A DNA stretch of 64,000 nucleotides from Gymnothorax reevesii (taxonomy: Eukaryota > Chordata > Actinopteri > Anguilliformes > Muraenidae), in contig CM056582.1 in the NCBI GenBank assembly GCA_029721435.1, positions 34,988,611 to 35,052,610 of the forward strand. The letters are read 5' to 3'. This document shows positions 1 through 11,782 of this stretch, piece by piece. A program made the translations under genes and the position numbers. How positions within the stretch are numbered: the first letter of the stretch is position 1; every line of letters starts with the position of its first letter. Below the pieces are notes generated by a model. The model was not told where the DNA came from and ran no database searches. It saw only the letters and a program-made list of their open reading frames with translations.

Positions 1-77
1 ATCATATAGCCCATTTTATACAAAAAAAAAATATTCAAAGCCAATAGAAGACAACTTAAACGTGACAGTTGAATGTA

Positions 78-1124
78 TCACTTGTGTTTCCTTTTACGCA
101 GGTGGAACTTGCCCGTCATGCGCACCTCTCCTCCCTCTCCGGTGCCCGGCTGCCTAGCTGTCGCTGTGGGACTCGGTCGGCCCGCTTCTCCACCTGGATT
201 GAGGGCAGTCATTGCCTGCATCCCTTCCCGTAGCCCTCTTGCCACAGAATTGACGGCCATCGTCAGGGCAGATACTGCGCTGACCATCTATCTGCTGTGC
301 GTGGCAATGGCCTGAGTATCGCGCCTTGCCGCCCGTGCCAACGATGACGCCGCTCGTATCTCCCGTGCAATTGTCTGAATGGCTGCAGACTGTTTCTTTT
401 GTTCCTCCAGCAACTCCAGATCAATGTCCTCGGGACCCTTTCGAGGCTCTGTAGGGGTGGCGGCTGCTCTGGGGGGATTTGAGGTGGATTGCTGGACTTC
501 TGCTGAAGATTCTACATGTAAAAAATAAATGTTTTTTGTTTGGGATTTGAGTTAAAGGACAGCAAAATGTAACCACAGGAGGTATATTCATTTTTCACTT
601 ACTAAATAAATATCTTTTCAGAAAGTGTGTTTATACAGTATTATTGTGCGCCTACCTTGTTCTGCTGTTTGGTCCAGTGTGTCATACCCGGCAATTCCAG
701 TGACTTGCGTCTCGCAGAACGTGAACTGCACCTGTTCCTCAATGCTGGTCAGAGGCATCTCATCCACTGTGCCCCCACCTGTTTTCTTTGCAGATGTTTT
801 ATTATACGCCAATTTTTCTTTTGTTCGTCTTTGGATATCTTGATATCGTCTTTTCACTTCATTCGCTGTTTGTATCGTTTTACCCACAGCATTTACTTTT
901 TTACAGATTTCCGCCCATATGGCGTTCCTTTGTGCAGCAGTCAGATTTCTTTGCTGTAGCTCATTCACGTGTTTATTGGCTTCATCTACCAGCACCTCTA
1001 ATTCCATAGGGTCGAATTTCATTTTGCGCTTTCTTTTCTCCAAACTCTCCATGCTGCAAACCATGAAACACGCAAAGCCCTCATTTAAATAGGGTGTGTC
1101 CAACACGTTTGCACCTGTTGCCAT
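78..1124 (-). CDS. Harbinger-associated MYB/SANT-like DNA-binding protein (NAIF1-like), two exons
   Basis: Two exons on the minus strand, 1124-656 and 511-78, split by a 144-bp GT-AG intron. The split codon G|AA keeps the frame across the junction, so I read them as one gene. The N-terminal half has the lysine-rich, tryptophan-containing helical domain of the MYB/SANT-like family found in NAIF1 and in the second protein of PIF/Harbinger transposons (KRKMKFDPMELEVLV near residue 35, then NAIWAEI and EVKRRYQDIQRR). Exon 2 encodes a Glu/Gln/Arg-rich helical segment, probably for dimerisation, and a basic tail. In Harbinger elements this partner binds DNA and carries the transposase to the nucleus. 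No transposase is in the window, but Harbinger-like terminal sequence lies just upstream at 1210-1240, so I favour a transposon gene over a host gene. The first ATG (1124) is used; a later Met before ESLEKRKRK is possible. No stop or frameshift is seen. Confidence 0.7.
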
Positions 1125-1189
1125 TTGCGCAATCACTCTTAGTAAATCACCTGCAAACCGCGGTTCAGCCCCACACGCAAAATTCTAGA

Positions 1190-1242
1190 TTGCACATGCA
1201 AATTAGTACACGCAAATTGGGATCTTAGTAGATCCGGCCCTA
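1190..1242. repeat. probable Harbinger element terminus
   Basis: The stretch reading gatcttagtagatccggcc resembles PIF/Harbinger terminal inverted repeats, and it lies on the 5' side of the MYB/SANT gene. The other terminus would lie left of the window, so the TIR pair and the 3-bp target duplication cannot be checked here. Confidence 0.4.
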
Positions 1243-2641
1243 TGTGCGATAACTCAAAACAGCTACTCTTTTCAGATGGCCATCATACATCATTGAAAAG
1301 CTGAGATTCCAGGCTTTCAGAAAAGGTATGGTAGCCTTTGCCACTTTTTCAGTAACGACCAACCCCTCTGGCTCACGGACTACTGGGGTTAAATGGGCAA
1401 AATTAGATTATTTTGATTATTTGTTTTTTTTTTTACTGAATAAAAATATTCTATAATAACCCACCTTTAACAATCACTAATTGCGACATGGATTAAAAAC
1501 TGAACTCAACTTTTCAATGCGGTCTAATGCATTTTCCATTGATTTCCCAAGATATTACTTTTTCCACGTTTCTCATGTTTGTGGCAGCCATAACTTTTTT
1601 TATTTATCATTTAAAATCAATGAAATTTCGGCTGCAGGTACTTTACTTCATTAGAAATGCAATGACATAGGGAAATCTGTTACATACTTTGAATATTTTG
1701 AGTATTCGTCAGATTCTGTGCAGAATAATTTCAAAATGAGAGTAAAATGCCCCAAAATCACAAAACTGATGAACTGGAAAAAAAAGAATGGCTATGTCAT
1801 TGCATTTGGATAAGCATTGGCTTTTAAATGATGAAGGAAAAACTGAATTCTATGGTAGAATTCAAGAGGAATTGGTGCCAGAATTTTCCTGCCTATTTAA
1901 TGAGCTTTCTCGGTTACAATGGCAACCGCATAAACAGAAAAATGCTAACTTGAATCTTTTTTGGTGGTTATTATATATACCTCTTTAGATTAATTCTGAG
2001 TTGTTTCCTGGTGTCATTTTTCATTTAACCCCAGATCACCCTTTAATTATGAGTAGGCCTACATTCCATCCAGTCACTAAAATTGCATTTCACTTGGGTA
2101 TTGAAATTTATGGCATCAAAGGCCACAAATTTACATTTACTAAGTACTTAGAACTGAATCTCTATTGCAGAGGGTTTTAAAAAGGGAAAGAGCAGTTGCC
2201 TCTCAGCTTCTTTGCCGCGAGTAATGTTAAAAAGCAAGATATTTCTGGTACATTCGGTATCGTAGATGTCTTTCTTCTTGTCTTACTTTTTTCTTCTGCT
2301 ATTTTCCGATTAGCAGAACCCCGGTTGCTTCCCCCGCCGCTCAGTGTATTGTAGCAGGTGATGTCGGAACGAAAGCACATCGTTGCGATCAACAACTGAT
2401 TAGAGATCAGTGCCCATTCAGTATCTAAATGGCGGGATTCTAGCTCAGCTTGCAACACTGATCTGGGACCAGTTTGGCCTTTCTGTGACTTTGACAGGGC
2501 AGTTCCAAATTGCAGTTTTTTAATTTACATTCTTTTCTTATATTCTCCTTTGATCTCAACAGTTAAGTTTGAATTTGTACATAATATACATATGCTTCTC
2601 TTCCGATTAAAATAAAAAAACAAGATCAATCCGAGATTTCA
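1243..2641. other. no gene recognised
   Basis: AT-rich sequence with short open frames only (1788-1988 plus, 2177-2458 minus). Neither shows a motif I recognise, and both are short enough to be chance. Confidence 0.5.
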
Positions 2642-2642
2642 G

Positions 2643-3249
2643 ATCTCCGCCAAGGTATGACGTGGATAGTAAAACAAAATCTCTTTCTCGAGGGCGTAGC
2701 AATTTCAAAAATGTCATTTAAGTTCCATCTGCTACTGTAGTTTCCAGGATACGCCTGTTAAATCAGTATTTTGATCTGGATCATCACCAAAATCAGAAAA
2801 GGTGATCTTTGTGCCATGATCTACCTCTGGTTAAAAATTCATGAAGATCTGTCCAGTCTTTTCTGAGAGAAGCCACTTATTGTTCTTGATCCGGAATTTC
2901 ATCCGATCCAGAATCCAGGTGTGGATCCGGATCATCACCAAAATTTAACGAAGTTGTTCCCAGATCATCATCTGCAACTGGTAAAAATTTCATGAAGATC
3001 TGTTATGTTGTTTCCGAGAAATTCCACTTAACAGCTCTGATCTGGATCTGGATCCAGAATCCAGATCTGGATCCTGATCACCACCTAAATTTAATGGGGT
3101 CGTCCTCGGCCCAAGATCTATCTGTGGTAAAAATTTCATAAAGATCCATCCAGTAGTTTCCGAGAAATCTTGTCCACAGACAGACAAACAAACAGACAAA
3201 TAAATAAATAAAATAACGGACCCGATCGCATTATCTCCTTGGCGGAGAT
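2643..3249. mobile_element. non-autonomous element with 13-bp terminal inverted repeats (MITE-like)
   Basis: The ends atctccgccaagg (2643-2655) and ccttggcggagat (3237-3249) are perfect inverted copies. The interior holds several degenerate copies of a GATC-rich segment (gatctggatccagaatcc and 'atcatcaccaaaattta'), and a CAGACAAACA-type run precedes the right end. There is no coding sequence. I have seen the 'tccttggcggaga' end in many fish introns, but I do not assign a superfamily. Confidence 0.6.
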
Positions 3250-3977
3250 AATAAAAAACTGAGGATTCGAAAATCGTGTGATGCCCCTCCCAGCATGATG
3301 CCCCTGTGTACGCACACCAGTCATTGTATGGATAATCCGGCCTTGCTTGTGAACATGCTCTCACTTAGGCACAGGTGGGATGCATCATATTTACGAGGGT
3401 CATTTACTCAGTAATCTGAATTGAAGAGCCCTTGTTGAATCTGATGTCGCACACCCGTATGAGCTCACAAGGGGAAAAAAGTAAGAGTTAAGTTACAACA
3501 AGAATACAAAAATGTTATTGTTTGAGGCCTATTGAGCATTTGGGAAAGGTGATTGTGGTTTTTAAGAGGTTAGATCAGGGTGCGAGGTTTTGGACTATAG
3601 AGGTAATATAATAGAACTGGAGAGAGCAAGGAAGTACCATCCCTATTACTTTCAATGGGAGATGCTAGGCTAGCTACTTCAGCCCAGGAAGTACAGAATT
3701 GACCGTCGCCATCTATAAAAATGGCATTCCATGGTTGCTTATTTCTAGCACCATTTCATAAGATTGCCATTCTGATTACACAGCACAAATGGCCGAGAAA
3801 ATGTGTTGTCTGTGCAGATTGGCGAATGTGTTCGAGGGGAAATGACCAGCAACACTGTTAATCCGGGACGCGCTCGCACTATACACTCATAGGCTGAATT
3901 GCTGCAGTCAGAGCAACAGCTGGACAATCAAACTCGTGCACGAGCTGTCATCAAGCTCTAAGTAGCAGTTCTTATTT
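3250..3977. other. no gene recognised
   Basis: No protein motif or RNA gene is seen. The segment at 3585-3640 has weak inverted similarity to 7432-7480 on the far side of the LINE insertion, which suggests an older element split by it. Confidence 0.4.
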
Positions 3978-4584
3978 TATTCAATTCAATTCAATTTATT
4001 TTGTATAGCGCTTTTCACAGAGACTGTCACAAAGACGCTTTACAGTGAGAGTTTTAAGAAATAAAAAGGCAGTGCCCAGCCTATTCCCCACTACAGCAAA
4101 TGAGGCAAAAAACTCCCAGTAGGGAGAAAAATCCTCCAACAGTGGTGAGAAAAAACTCCCCAGTGGGAAGAAATCTCAGGAGGAACCTGGCCATAGTGGG
4201 GGAGCCCATCCTCCGCGGGCTTGCTAATTAAGAACAAAAAAGTAAAAAGAGAGTGAAACGACAGACGAGTTCCATTTAAGTCCATCTAAACAGTGGCAAC
4301 GGTAGCTTCAGAAAGTGGCAAGTCGAGGATGGTGCAGGACTGGACCAGGGCCGGACCGGATCGGACCAGGACAGCAGGACAGCAGCAGCCAGCGCTCATG
4401 GTGAGGGACAGGGCTCATACGGTCCAGGACTCAGGGAAGTGGAGGGAAAGATCCTCGGAAAGAGACACAGAAGAGAGGGATGTGAGGCACTGGATAACTA
4501 CTGCATGATAATAAAAGTACCGTCCTCTGTCATGTGCCAAGTGAGAAGTTATAAGCAGACTGGTCAGGAAACAGTCAACAGCCC

Positions 4585-5060
4585 TCCATCCACTTCCTGC
4601 AGCACAGAGGCCCAACACTTATTCCAGGCTGTTAGATCACTTTTCATTTTCTAAACAATAGTACCATATGGACCTCCCCGGTGACTAAGGCTGTAGCAAG
4701 CCCCACCGGTGCCGTGTAAGTGCAATCTCAGTGCCACCGGTTCCTCATGGATTTAAGCAATTTTAACGACCAAAAGCTTGTATCCTTCATCCACTTATTG
4801 CAGCACAGAGGCCCTGAAATTCCATCCGACCAAGGCTGCGTAATTTTTCAACCAGATACCACCAACACCATGTGGACCTACCCGGTTACTAAGGCCGTAG
4901 CAAGCCCCTCTGGTGCCGTGTAAGTGCTATCTCAGTGCCACCGGTTCCACATGGATTTGCGTAACACTGCACCAGTACCATATGGACCTCCCCAGTGACT
5001 AAGGCTGTAGCAAGCCCCACTGGCACCCTTAATGCATGCTCAGTACCACTGGTTCCACAT
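4585..5060 (-). repeat. tandem repeats in the LINE 3' UTR
   Basis: A unit of about 206 bp occurs from about 4585 and again from about 4793 (landmarks 'gcagcacaga' and 'gtagcaagcccc'). A partial third copy of about 100 bp starts near 4977. The copies differ by point changes and small gaps. Confidence 0.65.
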
Positions 5061-5154
5061 GGATTTACATAACACTGGCTTCCAATATCGTGAACATATC
5101 ATAAATCAAGGTTGTAGTTAGTCCCACCAGAGCCAACACATAACTAATCATAAA

Positions 5155-7320
5155 CTAATCATAGGCTTGACTAAAAAGATAAGTTTTCAGCCTACTCTTG
5201 AAGATAGAGAGTGTGTCTGAAGCCCGAATTTGTCTTGGGAGATTATTCCATAAAATTGGTGCCTTGTAAGAGAATGCTCTGCCTCCAAGTGTAATTCTAG
5301 ATATATTTGGAATTTTCAAGTAGTCAGCACCTTGTGAACGAAGTAATCTTGGTGGGGAGTAAGGAATAAGAAGACTGCAAAGATATTCCGGGGCCAAGCC
5401 ATTTAAAGCTTTGTAAGTTAGTAATAATATTTTGTACTCAATTCTAAATTTTACAGGCAGCCAATGAAGATTTTTGAGCACCGGGCTAATGTGATCATAT
5501 TTCTTAGTCCTAGTCAGAACCCTAGCTGCAGCATTCTGCACTAATTGAAGACGTTTCAGGGCTGAGCTAGTGCAACCAGACAGTAAGACATTGCAATAGT
5601 CCAACCGAGAAGACACAAATGCGTGAACCAATTTTTCAGCGTCTTGAAGAGACAACATCTTTCTAAGTTTAGATATGTTTCGAAGATGGAAAAAAGCTAC
5701 TCGGATGATATTGTTGATGTGAGCCAGGAAAGAGAGTTCTGAATCAAGAGTCACCCCGAGGTTTTTAACGACAGCTCTGGCAGAAACAGAGAGACCATCT
5801 AAGTTAAGAGAAAACTTAATGAATGAGTCCCTCAGAGATTTGGGACCCAGTACCAATATTTCAGTCTTATCTGGGTTTAGTGAAAGAAAATTTTGCGTCA
5901 TCCAAGCTTTAACAGCTTTCAGACACATCTCTAATCTAGTAACCGGATCATTTTCACCCGGTTTAAAGGATATATAGAGCTGCGTGTCGTCTGCATAACA
6001 ATGGTATTTAACATCAAGTCTACTTATGATATTTCCAAGCGGAAGCATGTATAGAGAAAAAAGCAAAGGGCCCAGAACAGATCCTTGAGGTATTCCAAAG
6101 TTAACCTTGGAATACTCTGAACACTTGTTATTTACCCGGACAAACTGAGATCTATCAGACAAATAAGACTTAAACCACGAAAGGGCAAGTCCAGAAATAC
6201 TAACTAATTTTTCCAACCTACAAAGAAGAATATGGTGGTCTACAGTATCAAAGGCGGCACTTAAATCGAGAAGGACGAGAACAGAGATGCGGCCACTATC
6301 CATAGAGAGAAGCAGATCATTTACTACAACAGTGAGGGCTGTTTCAGTGCTGTGATGCTTTCTATAGGCAGACTGAAAACTGTCAAATACCTCATGAGTT
6401 TGCAGGAAAGAAGAGAGCTGTTGGGCGACACATTTTTCAAGGATCTTCGATAAAAATGTGAGGTTTGAGATTGGCCTACAATTGGCTAGGACTGTGGGAT
6501 CCAAATCTGGTTTTTTAAGCAGCGGCTTGATTTCTGCCATCTTAAATGAAGTGGGAACAATACCGGAAATCAGAGAAGAATTAATTATGTGAAGAACTAG
6601 GCCGCCAAGAATGGGCAGGCGTTCTTTCATTAGCTTTGTGGGAATGGGATCCAAAATGCAAGTAGATGATTTGGAAGTAACAACTAATTTGGCTAGTTCA
6701 CTCAGGGATATAGGAGAAAGGGATTCAAACTGGTTTGTGTGTAATGTGGAAGACTCCATATCATAAGAAACGCCATAGCAAACTGGTAAGGAAGCAATGA
6801 TCTTCTCTCTAATTCTAATAATTTTGCCATTAAAGAAATTTAAAAAATCATCACTGCTGCAAGAAACTGGAATTTGAGGGTTACTTGCAGCATGAATGTT
6901 AGTTAACTTAGCCACGGTTTTGAACAGAAATCGAGAATTATTTTTATTTTCCTGCATGAGATTTGAAAAGTAACAGGACCTTGCATAAGAGAGAGCATGC
7001 TTATATGCAACAAGGCTCTCTTTCCAAGCACCATGGAATACCTGGAGTTTAGTGGAGCGCCATTTGCGTTCTAGTTGACGAGATTTTTGCTTTAGTGTCC
7101 TTGTCTGGTCAGTGTACCATGGGGCTGGCCTCTTCTTCTGAGTAATCTTTTTATATTTTAGTGGCGCGACTACATGAAGGGTACAACGGAGAGCATCAGC
7201 AAACTTTTCTGCGGTATTTTACAGGCATTCTCGAAAACATTGAACAGTTGCGTTAGGCAAAGAGCAAAATAATGAAGGATTACTGAATACATTTTCTTTT
7301 GTTTTTGCTTTATTTGGCAA
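5155..7320 (-). pseudogene. L2-clade LINE reverse transcriptase (ORF2, 3' part)
   Basis: A 600-residue open frame (6957-5155) that continues upstream in the same frame to about 7215 without a Met, then past one in-frame TAA (near 7218) to about 7320. It shows the reverse-transcriptase blocks in order: the palm aspartate in LLDLSAAFDTVDHH, the [13 protein letters not shown] block, and the catalytic YADDTQLY. A C-terminal region typical of L2/Maui follows (LHWLPVKFRIEYK, ending in RLKTYLFSQAY). The enzyme copies element RNA into nicked chromosomal DNA. The RT domain itself is intact, so the copy is fairly young. The endonuclease is absent, so it cannot move on its own. Members with the same block spellings are common in teleosts. 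Confidence 0.85.
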
Positions 7321-7925
7321 GAAAAAATGCACTTTTCAATTGGTGTCTATGGAGCTTCAGCATCTTTAGCCACAAAGTTGCGTCCTTGGGAAACGTGGAA
7401 GCAGGAAGCTAACATGCTAACTGGCTGAAGCAAAGGTACTTCCTCGTTCTCTCTATACATCTCTATGTTTTGGACAGGTGACATCATACATCAATTTTGA
7501 GGGAAAGTCCACGGTTTTATTGTCCCAACCACTAACCCGGTCGGCTGCAAATTTTTTCCCCCACTCTGGTTCTGGGCTACAAATATATCTTTTTAAAATG
7601 TGACCAATAAGCACCCTCAGCTTTTACAGTCGCCAGATTTCATCCCTTGCTTATCCACTTATGGTACAAGATCCATATGTTGTGGTTTTCCGACTAGATG
7701 TTTACATATTTTTGAGGTCGCATACAGAAATGATTCAATTGATTATGTTTTTTTTTTCAGTAACAACTAATGATTTTCCTGAACAAATATCGATCAAAGC
7801 AACAGAAATCAAATGCATTGGCTGATTATGTTTTCAAATCAACTGAACAGAAGCCTACTTACTAATCAAAGCTCCTGAAACCCGTTGCTTATGTGTGTGA
7901 GCTGCTTATGCATGTGTGAATTGAC
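7321..7925. other. no gene recognised
   Basis: Non-coding sequence between the LINE and the TG microsatellite. No motif is identified apart from the weak inverted match to 3585-3640 noted at the LINE's other side. Confidence 0.4.
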
Positions 7926-8024
7926 TCGCTTGTATGTGTGTGTGTGTGTGTGTGTGCATTTGTCTGTGTGCGCTGCTCATCCCCTCCCTATGCGTAGGTG
8001 AACTACTTGTATGTGTGTTTGTGT

Positions 8025-8062
<38 letters not shown>

Positions 8063-8190
8063 TGTTTGAACTGCTTCTATGTATGTGTGTCGGTGTGCAT
8101 GTGAGTGCATGTGTACGTGTGCTCCCTGTGTATGTGTGAACTACATGTGTCTGTGTGTGAACTGCTTGTATGTGTGTGTGTTACTGCTGC
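7926..8190. repeat. interrupted (TG)n microsatellite with a GAACTGCTTGTATG-type minisatellite
   Basis: Pure (TG)n tracts alternate with gaactgcttgtatg-like segments (near 7998, 8070, 8135 and 8158), giving a compound repeat of about 265 bp. Confidence 0.85.
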
Positions 8191-9162
8191 TTACATAATA
8201 TGGTTATTGATTATGATTATTGATTATGGTTATTCAACATGGGAATTGATCTACTGATGAATGAGAAATATTGAAATATAATATATACATTTATAATATA
8301 ATCACTTCTTTCTTGGCTCTCTCTCAAGCCGGCCAAAAAAAAAGAAAAAATAGTCTCATAGTAGTGGTAAAGTTGGAAGCATATTTCTATTTTTGTTTAG
8401 TTTGGGAATATTTTCTCTCAGCAAGATGAAATTCCATCTACTGTAGCTGAAATGAAATGCGTATATAAGCAAACAAACCGTTCTCCCACTTGAAAGAACG
8501 ACAAGTTATTTTACTCATGTTACAGCCAATACATGCCAAAAGGCTTCCAAGTGCGAACTTCGTTATTCCACGTGTGCATGATGTATGCGGGCTCTGACCC
8601 GAGAAATAATTGATCATATATTAACGACTTAAGCTATGTTTCCATTTATACGGCTGAAGTCAGGCGCCGTTGCAGACACGGGTACGTCAAAAATCGCATA
8701 TCATTGTCTGTATACGAAGTGTTTCCATCCACGCGATTTTCAGCCGGCTCCTGGAGCGGAGCCGTACGCGTGGTTTTCCAATCGGACCAGGGAGCAATTC
8801 CGGCTCCAACGCACACGAATCGCGCAAGGAATTCCCTATAGTTCAAAACAGTTTCCCCACTTAATTTTGTTAAGAAATGAGTTGGGGAGCTCCGGTGCGA
8901 AATTAACTCTGGACGAAAGTAACACGGCGATTTACTCACAGCCATCTGCACTTCGATGCGTCATACTAGGTCAGCAGGTGCAGCTTGCGCCCCTCTCCAG
9001 ACCGGCGAACATTCTTGAGACGTCCAGTCTTCCTCGGGCACAAGACCGAGAAGACTGTTTTCCACAGCAGTGAGTAAATTCAGACGAATGCTAAACTTTT
9101 TCGATTTGAAGATTGTCTTTATCGCTCCATGTGTCATATTTATGATGAAATGATAGGTGATT
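8191..9162. other. no gene recognised; likely old MITE sequence
   Basis: The stretch from 8634 (agctatgtttccattt) to about 8850 looks like the terminal part of a small fish DNA element ('gtttccat' recurs at 8720). An open frame of about 145 codons (8636-9073) crosses it but has no recognisable domain. Confidence 0.35.
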
Positions 9163-9164
9163 TA

Positions 9165-10659
9165 CACTAAACAAAAATATAAACGCACCACTTGAAATAT
9201 TGGCACCATTTCAAGTATGCCGTTATACCAAAATATATTTGTTTTCATTTGCAAAAGGAATGTTTCCATTGATTGATGTCTAAAATTTGAGTTCAGCTTA
9301 GACATTGAGTATTTTTATCCCCGGTGTAATGATTGGTATGGGTAAACGAGTGCGGTGTACCCAGACACTGCTCAGACAGAATGAGCAGTACTCAGACAAA
9401 CCTTGGGCCGGGGACTGTAAAAGGCCACACCAAAATGTTGGATTTTGTCAGACGCTGCCATGCCTCAGATGTCTCAAATTATGCGGGAGCGCGCGATTGG
9501 CATGCTGAATGCTGGAATATCCATCAGAGGGGTCGCGGCACAGCTGAATGTTCACTACAGTACCATAGTTCGTCTACGACAGTGCTTCCGACAGACTGAA
9601 AGCACTGCGAACAGGCCTCATCGGCGTCGTCCACGTGTGACCACCCCTGCTCAGGATCGTCACATCCGGCTGGTGCACTTGCATGAACGTTTCAGACCAG
9701 CGACACGCACGGCCGATGAGACGATAGACGAATCTCTGCTCAAACAGTTCGCTACCGCCTCCGAGAAGCAGAATTGCATGCTCGACGCCCTCATCGTGGG
9801 CTGGACCTCACAAACGTACGCCGCTGGAATCGTCTCGCATGGGCTAACGCACACTTCCGGTGGCCCTTGGCACGATGGAGAAATGTGCTGTTCACAGATG
9901 AATCAAGATTCAACTTGTATCACGCAGATGGGAGACGTCGTGTGTGGCGCCGTGTCGGTGAACGGTTTGCTGTCACAAATGTCGCCCGGAGAGTCGCCCA
10001 TTGCGGAGGCGGTGTCTTGGTGTGGGCAGGGATTGCACACAGACACAGACATTGCATTTCATCGATGGCAACTTGAACGCCCAAAGGTACCGTGATGAGT
10101 ACCTCGCACCAACTGTAGTACCGCTTGTCCAACAGCATAATGTCACGTCCCAGCATGATAACGCCCATCCTCATGTCGCTAGGGTCTGCACCCAATTCCT
10201 CACAGCTCAGTACGTTCAGGTGCTGAACTGGCTCGCATATTCGCCCGACATGTCGCCCATAGAACACATTTGGGATGCTCTGGATCGGCGTATCCGGGAC
10301 CATGTTCCAGTCCCAGGTAATGTCCGGCAACTCCGGGTAGCGCTCCAGGAGGAGTGGAAAAACATTCCACAGGCCACCATAGACACTCTGGTAAACTCCA
10401 TACGTAGGAGATGTGTCGCGTTGAGAGATGCGCGTGGCGGAAATATGCGATACTAAACTGTGAAATTTATGGTATCCACCCCTGCCCTGTTAAAACTGTT
10501 GCCAAACTTTTGATTGTGCGTGTATGTAGGTGTAACGGACATCAATATGATCAGTATAGATGTCTTTCTCATGTCGTAAAATTTGCTGAGGTTCACATTA
10601 TCCCATATGTAATAAAATTCACAAAACATCTGGTGGTGCGTTTATAATTTTGTTCAGTG
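9165..10659 (+). mobile_element. Tc1-like transposon, complete ends
   Basis: Inverted ends cactaaacaaaaatataaac (from 9165) and gtttataattttgttcagtg (to 10659), about 28 bp with two mismatches, are each flanked by TA (9163-9164 and 10660-10661), the Tc1/mariner target duplication. The 1.5-kb length is normal for the superfamily. The enclosed transposase is broken, so the copy is inactive but both ends are preserved. Confidence 0.9.
9460..10456 (+). pseudogene. Tc1-like DD34E transposase, frameshifted
   Basis: The protein is spread over three frames. The N-terminal helix-turn-helix part is 9460 to about 9720 (RAIGMLNAGISIRGVAAQLN, then the GRPR-like hook RRRPRVTTPAQDRHI). The first catalytic part is about 9780-10076 (FTDESRFNLYHADGRRRVWRR, first Asp). 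The last part is about 10050-10456 (QHDNAHPHVAR, second Asp, then SPDMSPIEHIWD, the Glu of DD34E, and the C-terminus). Two frameshifts, near 9730-9770 and near 10050, break it, and some residues appear lost at the first. All three acidic catalytic residues remain in the fragments. Confidence 0.85.
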
Positions 10660-10803
10660 TAGATATGCAACTTAGCTAACATTACATGGGCATGAGAGCT
10701 AGCTGGCCAGCACCCTTTGTAAGCAACGTGAGTTTATTGTGCCAACTAAGCTGATCTAGCTAGCTAAATTTCAGATAAAGTTTGCCATCACAGCCGTCTA
10801 CAG

Positions 10804-11102
10804 TGTTGGTAAATTAATAAAAAACCAAGAATGTTGTTCCGATGAAGAAGCAGACTCCGATGTTCGTAGCAAAAGCAGGAAAAAGTTTATTACAAAGCCA
10901 GCCGTGGGAACAACAGCGTGATGCAAAGTTCCAAAAGAAACTTTATACATGTTAAAGTACAGACATTTGCATATGATTTCTTTAATGTTATCAGAAGTTG
11001 TTGCTGATTGGTTCCAGGGTTTACACATTGATAAAAAGCAATACTCTACAATTGGGCCTCTCCTGGACCACTTAACTTAATTGGTTCAATATTTTCCCAA
11101 CC
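10804..11102 (-). mobile_element. solo LTR of a retrotransposon (BEL/Pao-like or other)
   Basis: A 299-bp block starts TGTTGG and ends CCAACC, a near-perfect LTR inverted terminus. On the minus strand an AATAAA signal sits at about 10885 in a typical R/U5 setting (aataaactttttcctgctt), fixing the orientation. No internal retroelement sequence lies on either side, so I read it as a solo LTR left by recombination. The family is uncertain and no clear target duplication is visible. Confidence 0.5.
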
Positions 11103-11774
11103 CCTGGAAGTGAGCTCCATATGTGGGCATACGGAACCTCAAACTAAAAGTTGCGAGTGCATATTGTCCTGTCGGAACTGAAGTCAAATGGAGATCCCAG
11201 CTGGAAGTCGCAAATAGGCGATATGTCCTGCCGGACCTGACGGCTTCTCTTTATCTCCTAATACACATTCATTACCCATTGATCAAACCGTCTGGATCAC
11301 CTCATATTGCCAACACCCAAGAAATCCTGTTTCCCAACAACAGCCACTTGATTACCTAACACCAGCTAGACAAGTAGCTAGTGTGGTGGGGAAATAATCT
11401 CAAATACAGTATAAATCAAAGTATTACTATAATCACAATTCAACAGAATGTACCCAGGTTCATATGACCCTTTAAAAATACTGAGAGGGAGTTTGGAGCT
11501 GAGAAAGAGGCAAAAACTCATAAATCTGTGAAAAAACTGATAAAGAAGCTCCTGCAGAACCCTCAAGGCCAGCCTAATGAGCTAACCCTCCTGAATGACC
11601 ATGTCTGTCAGCCTGGTCCCACTACCTAAGCATGCGCACCTGAGTGTTCTGGAACCATCCATGTCCTTAGATAACTTACTAAACTTTAGGTGAACCCAAA
11701 GTTTGGGAGACTTAGGCGTGGTCTTCGAGCGTCCCTGGCAGTGGCGTCGTTAGCCCTGACACGTCCCTTTACGA
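11103..11774. other. no gene recognised
   Basis: Non-coding. The last 40 bases, read together with 13681 onward, form the sequence into which the hAT element inserted. That sequence belongs to the dispersed gacacggtttctctcc repeat family. Confidence 0.4.
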
Positions 11775-11782
11775 GTCCTGGC

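Larger units (their letters stand above)
3978..7320 (-). mobile_element. 5'-truncated L2/Maui-clade LINE
   Basis: Non-LTR retrotransposon on the minus strand. Its 3' end is the tcaattcaattcaattt microsatellite at 3981, the usual tail of fish L2 elements. It is followed inward by a long 3' UTR (to 5154) and then the reverse-transcriptase ORF. The endonuclease domain and 5' UTR are missing, as expected from aborted target-primed reverse transcription. The left boundary is clear. The right one is set where coding similarity fades, near 7320. Confidence 0.8.

Noticed and set aside
3585..7485. Possible TIR element hosting the L2 LINE (inverted match 3585-3640 / 7432-7480)
   Set aside because: The match is patchy and I could not find ends or a target duplication; mentioned only as a hint.
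8636..9073. A 145-codon + strand frame
   Set aside because: No recognisable domain, no other supporting signal, and it starts in MITE-like sequence.
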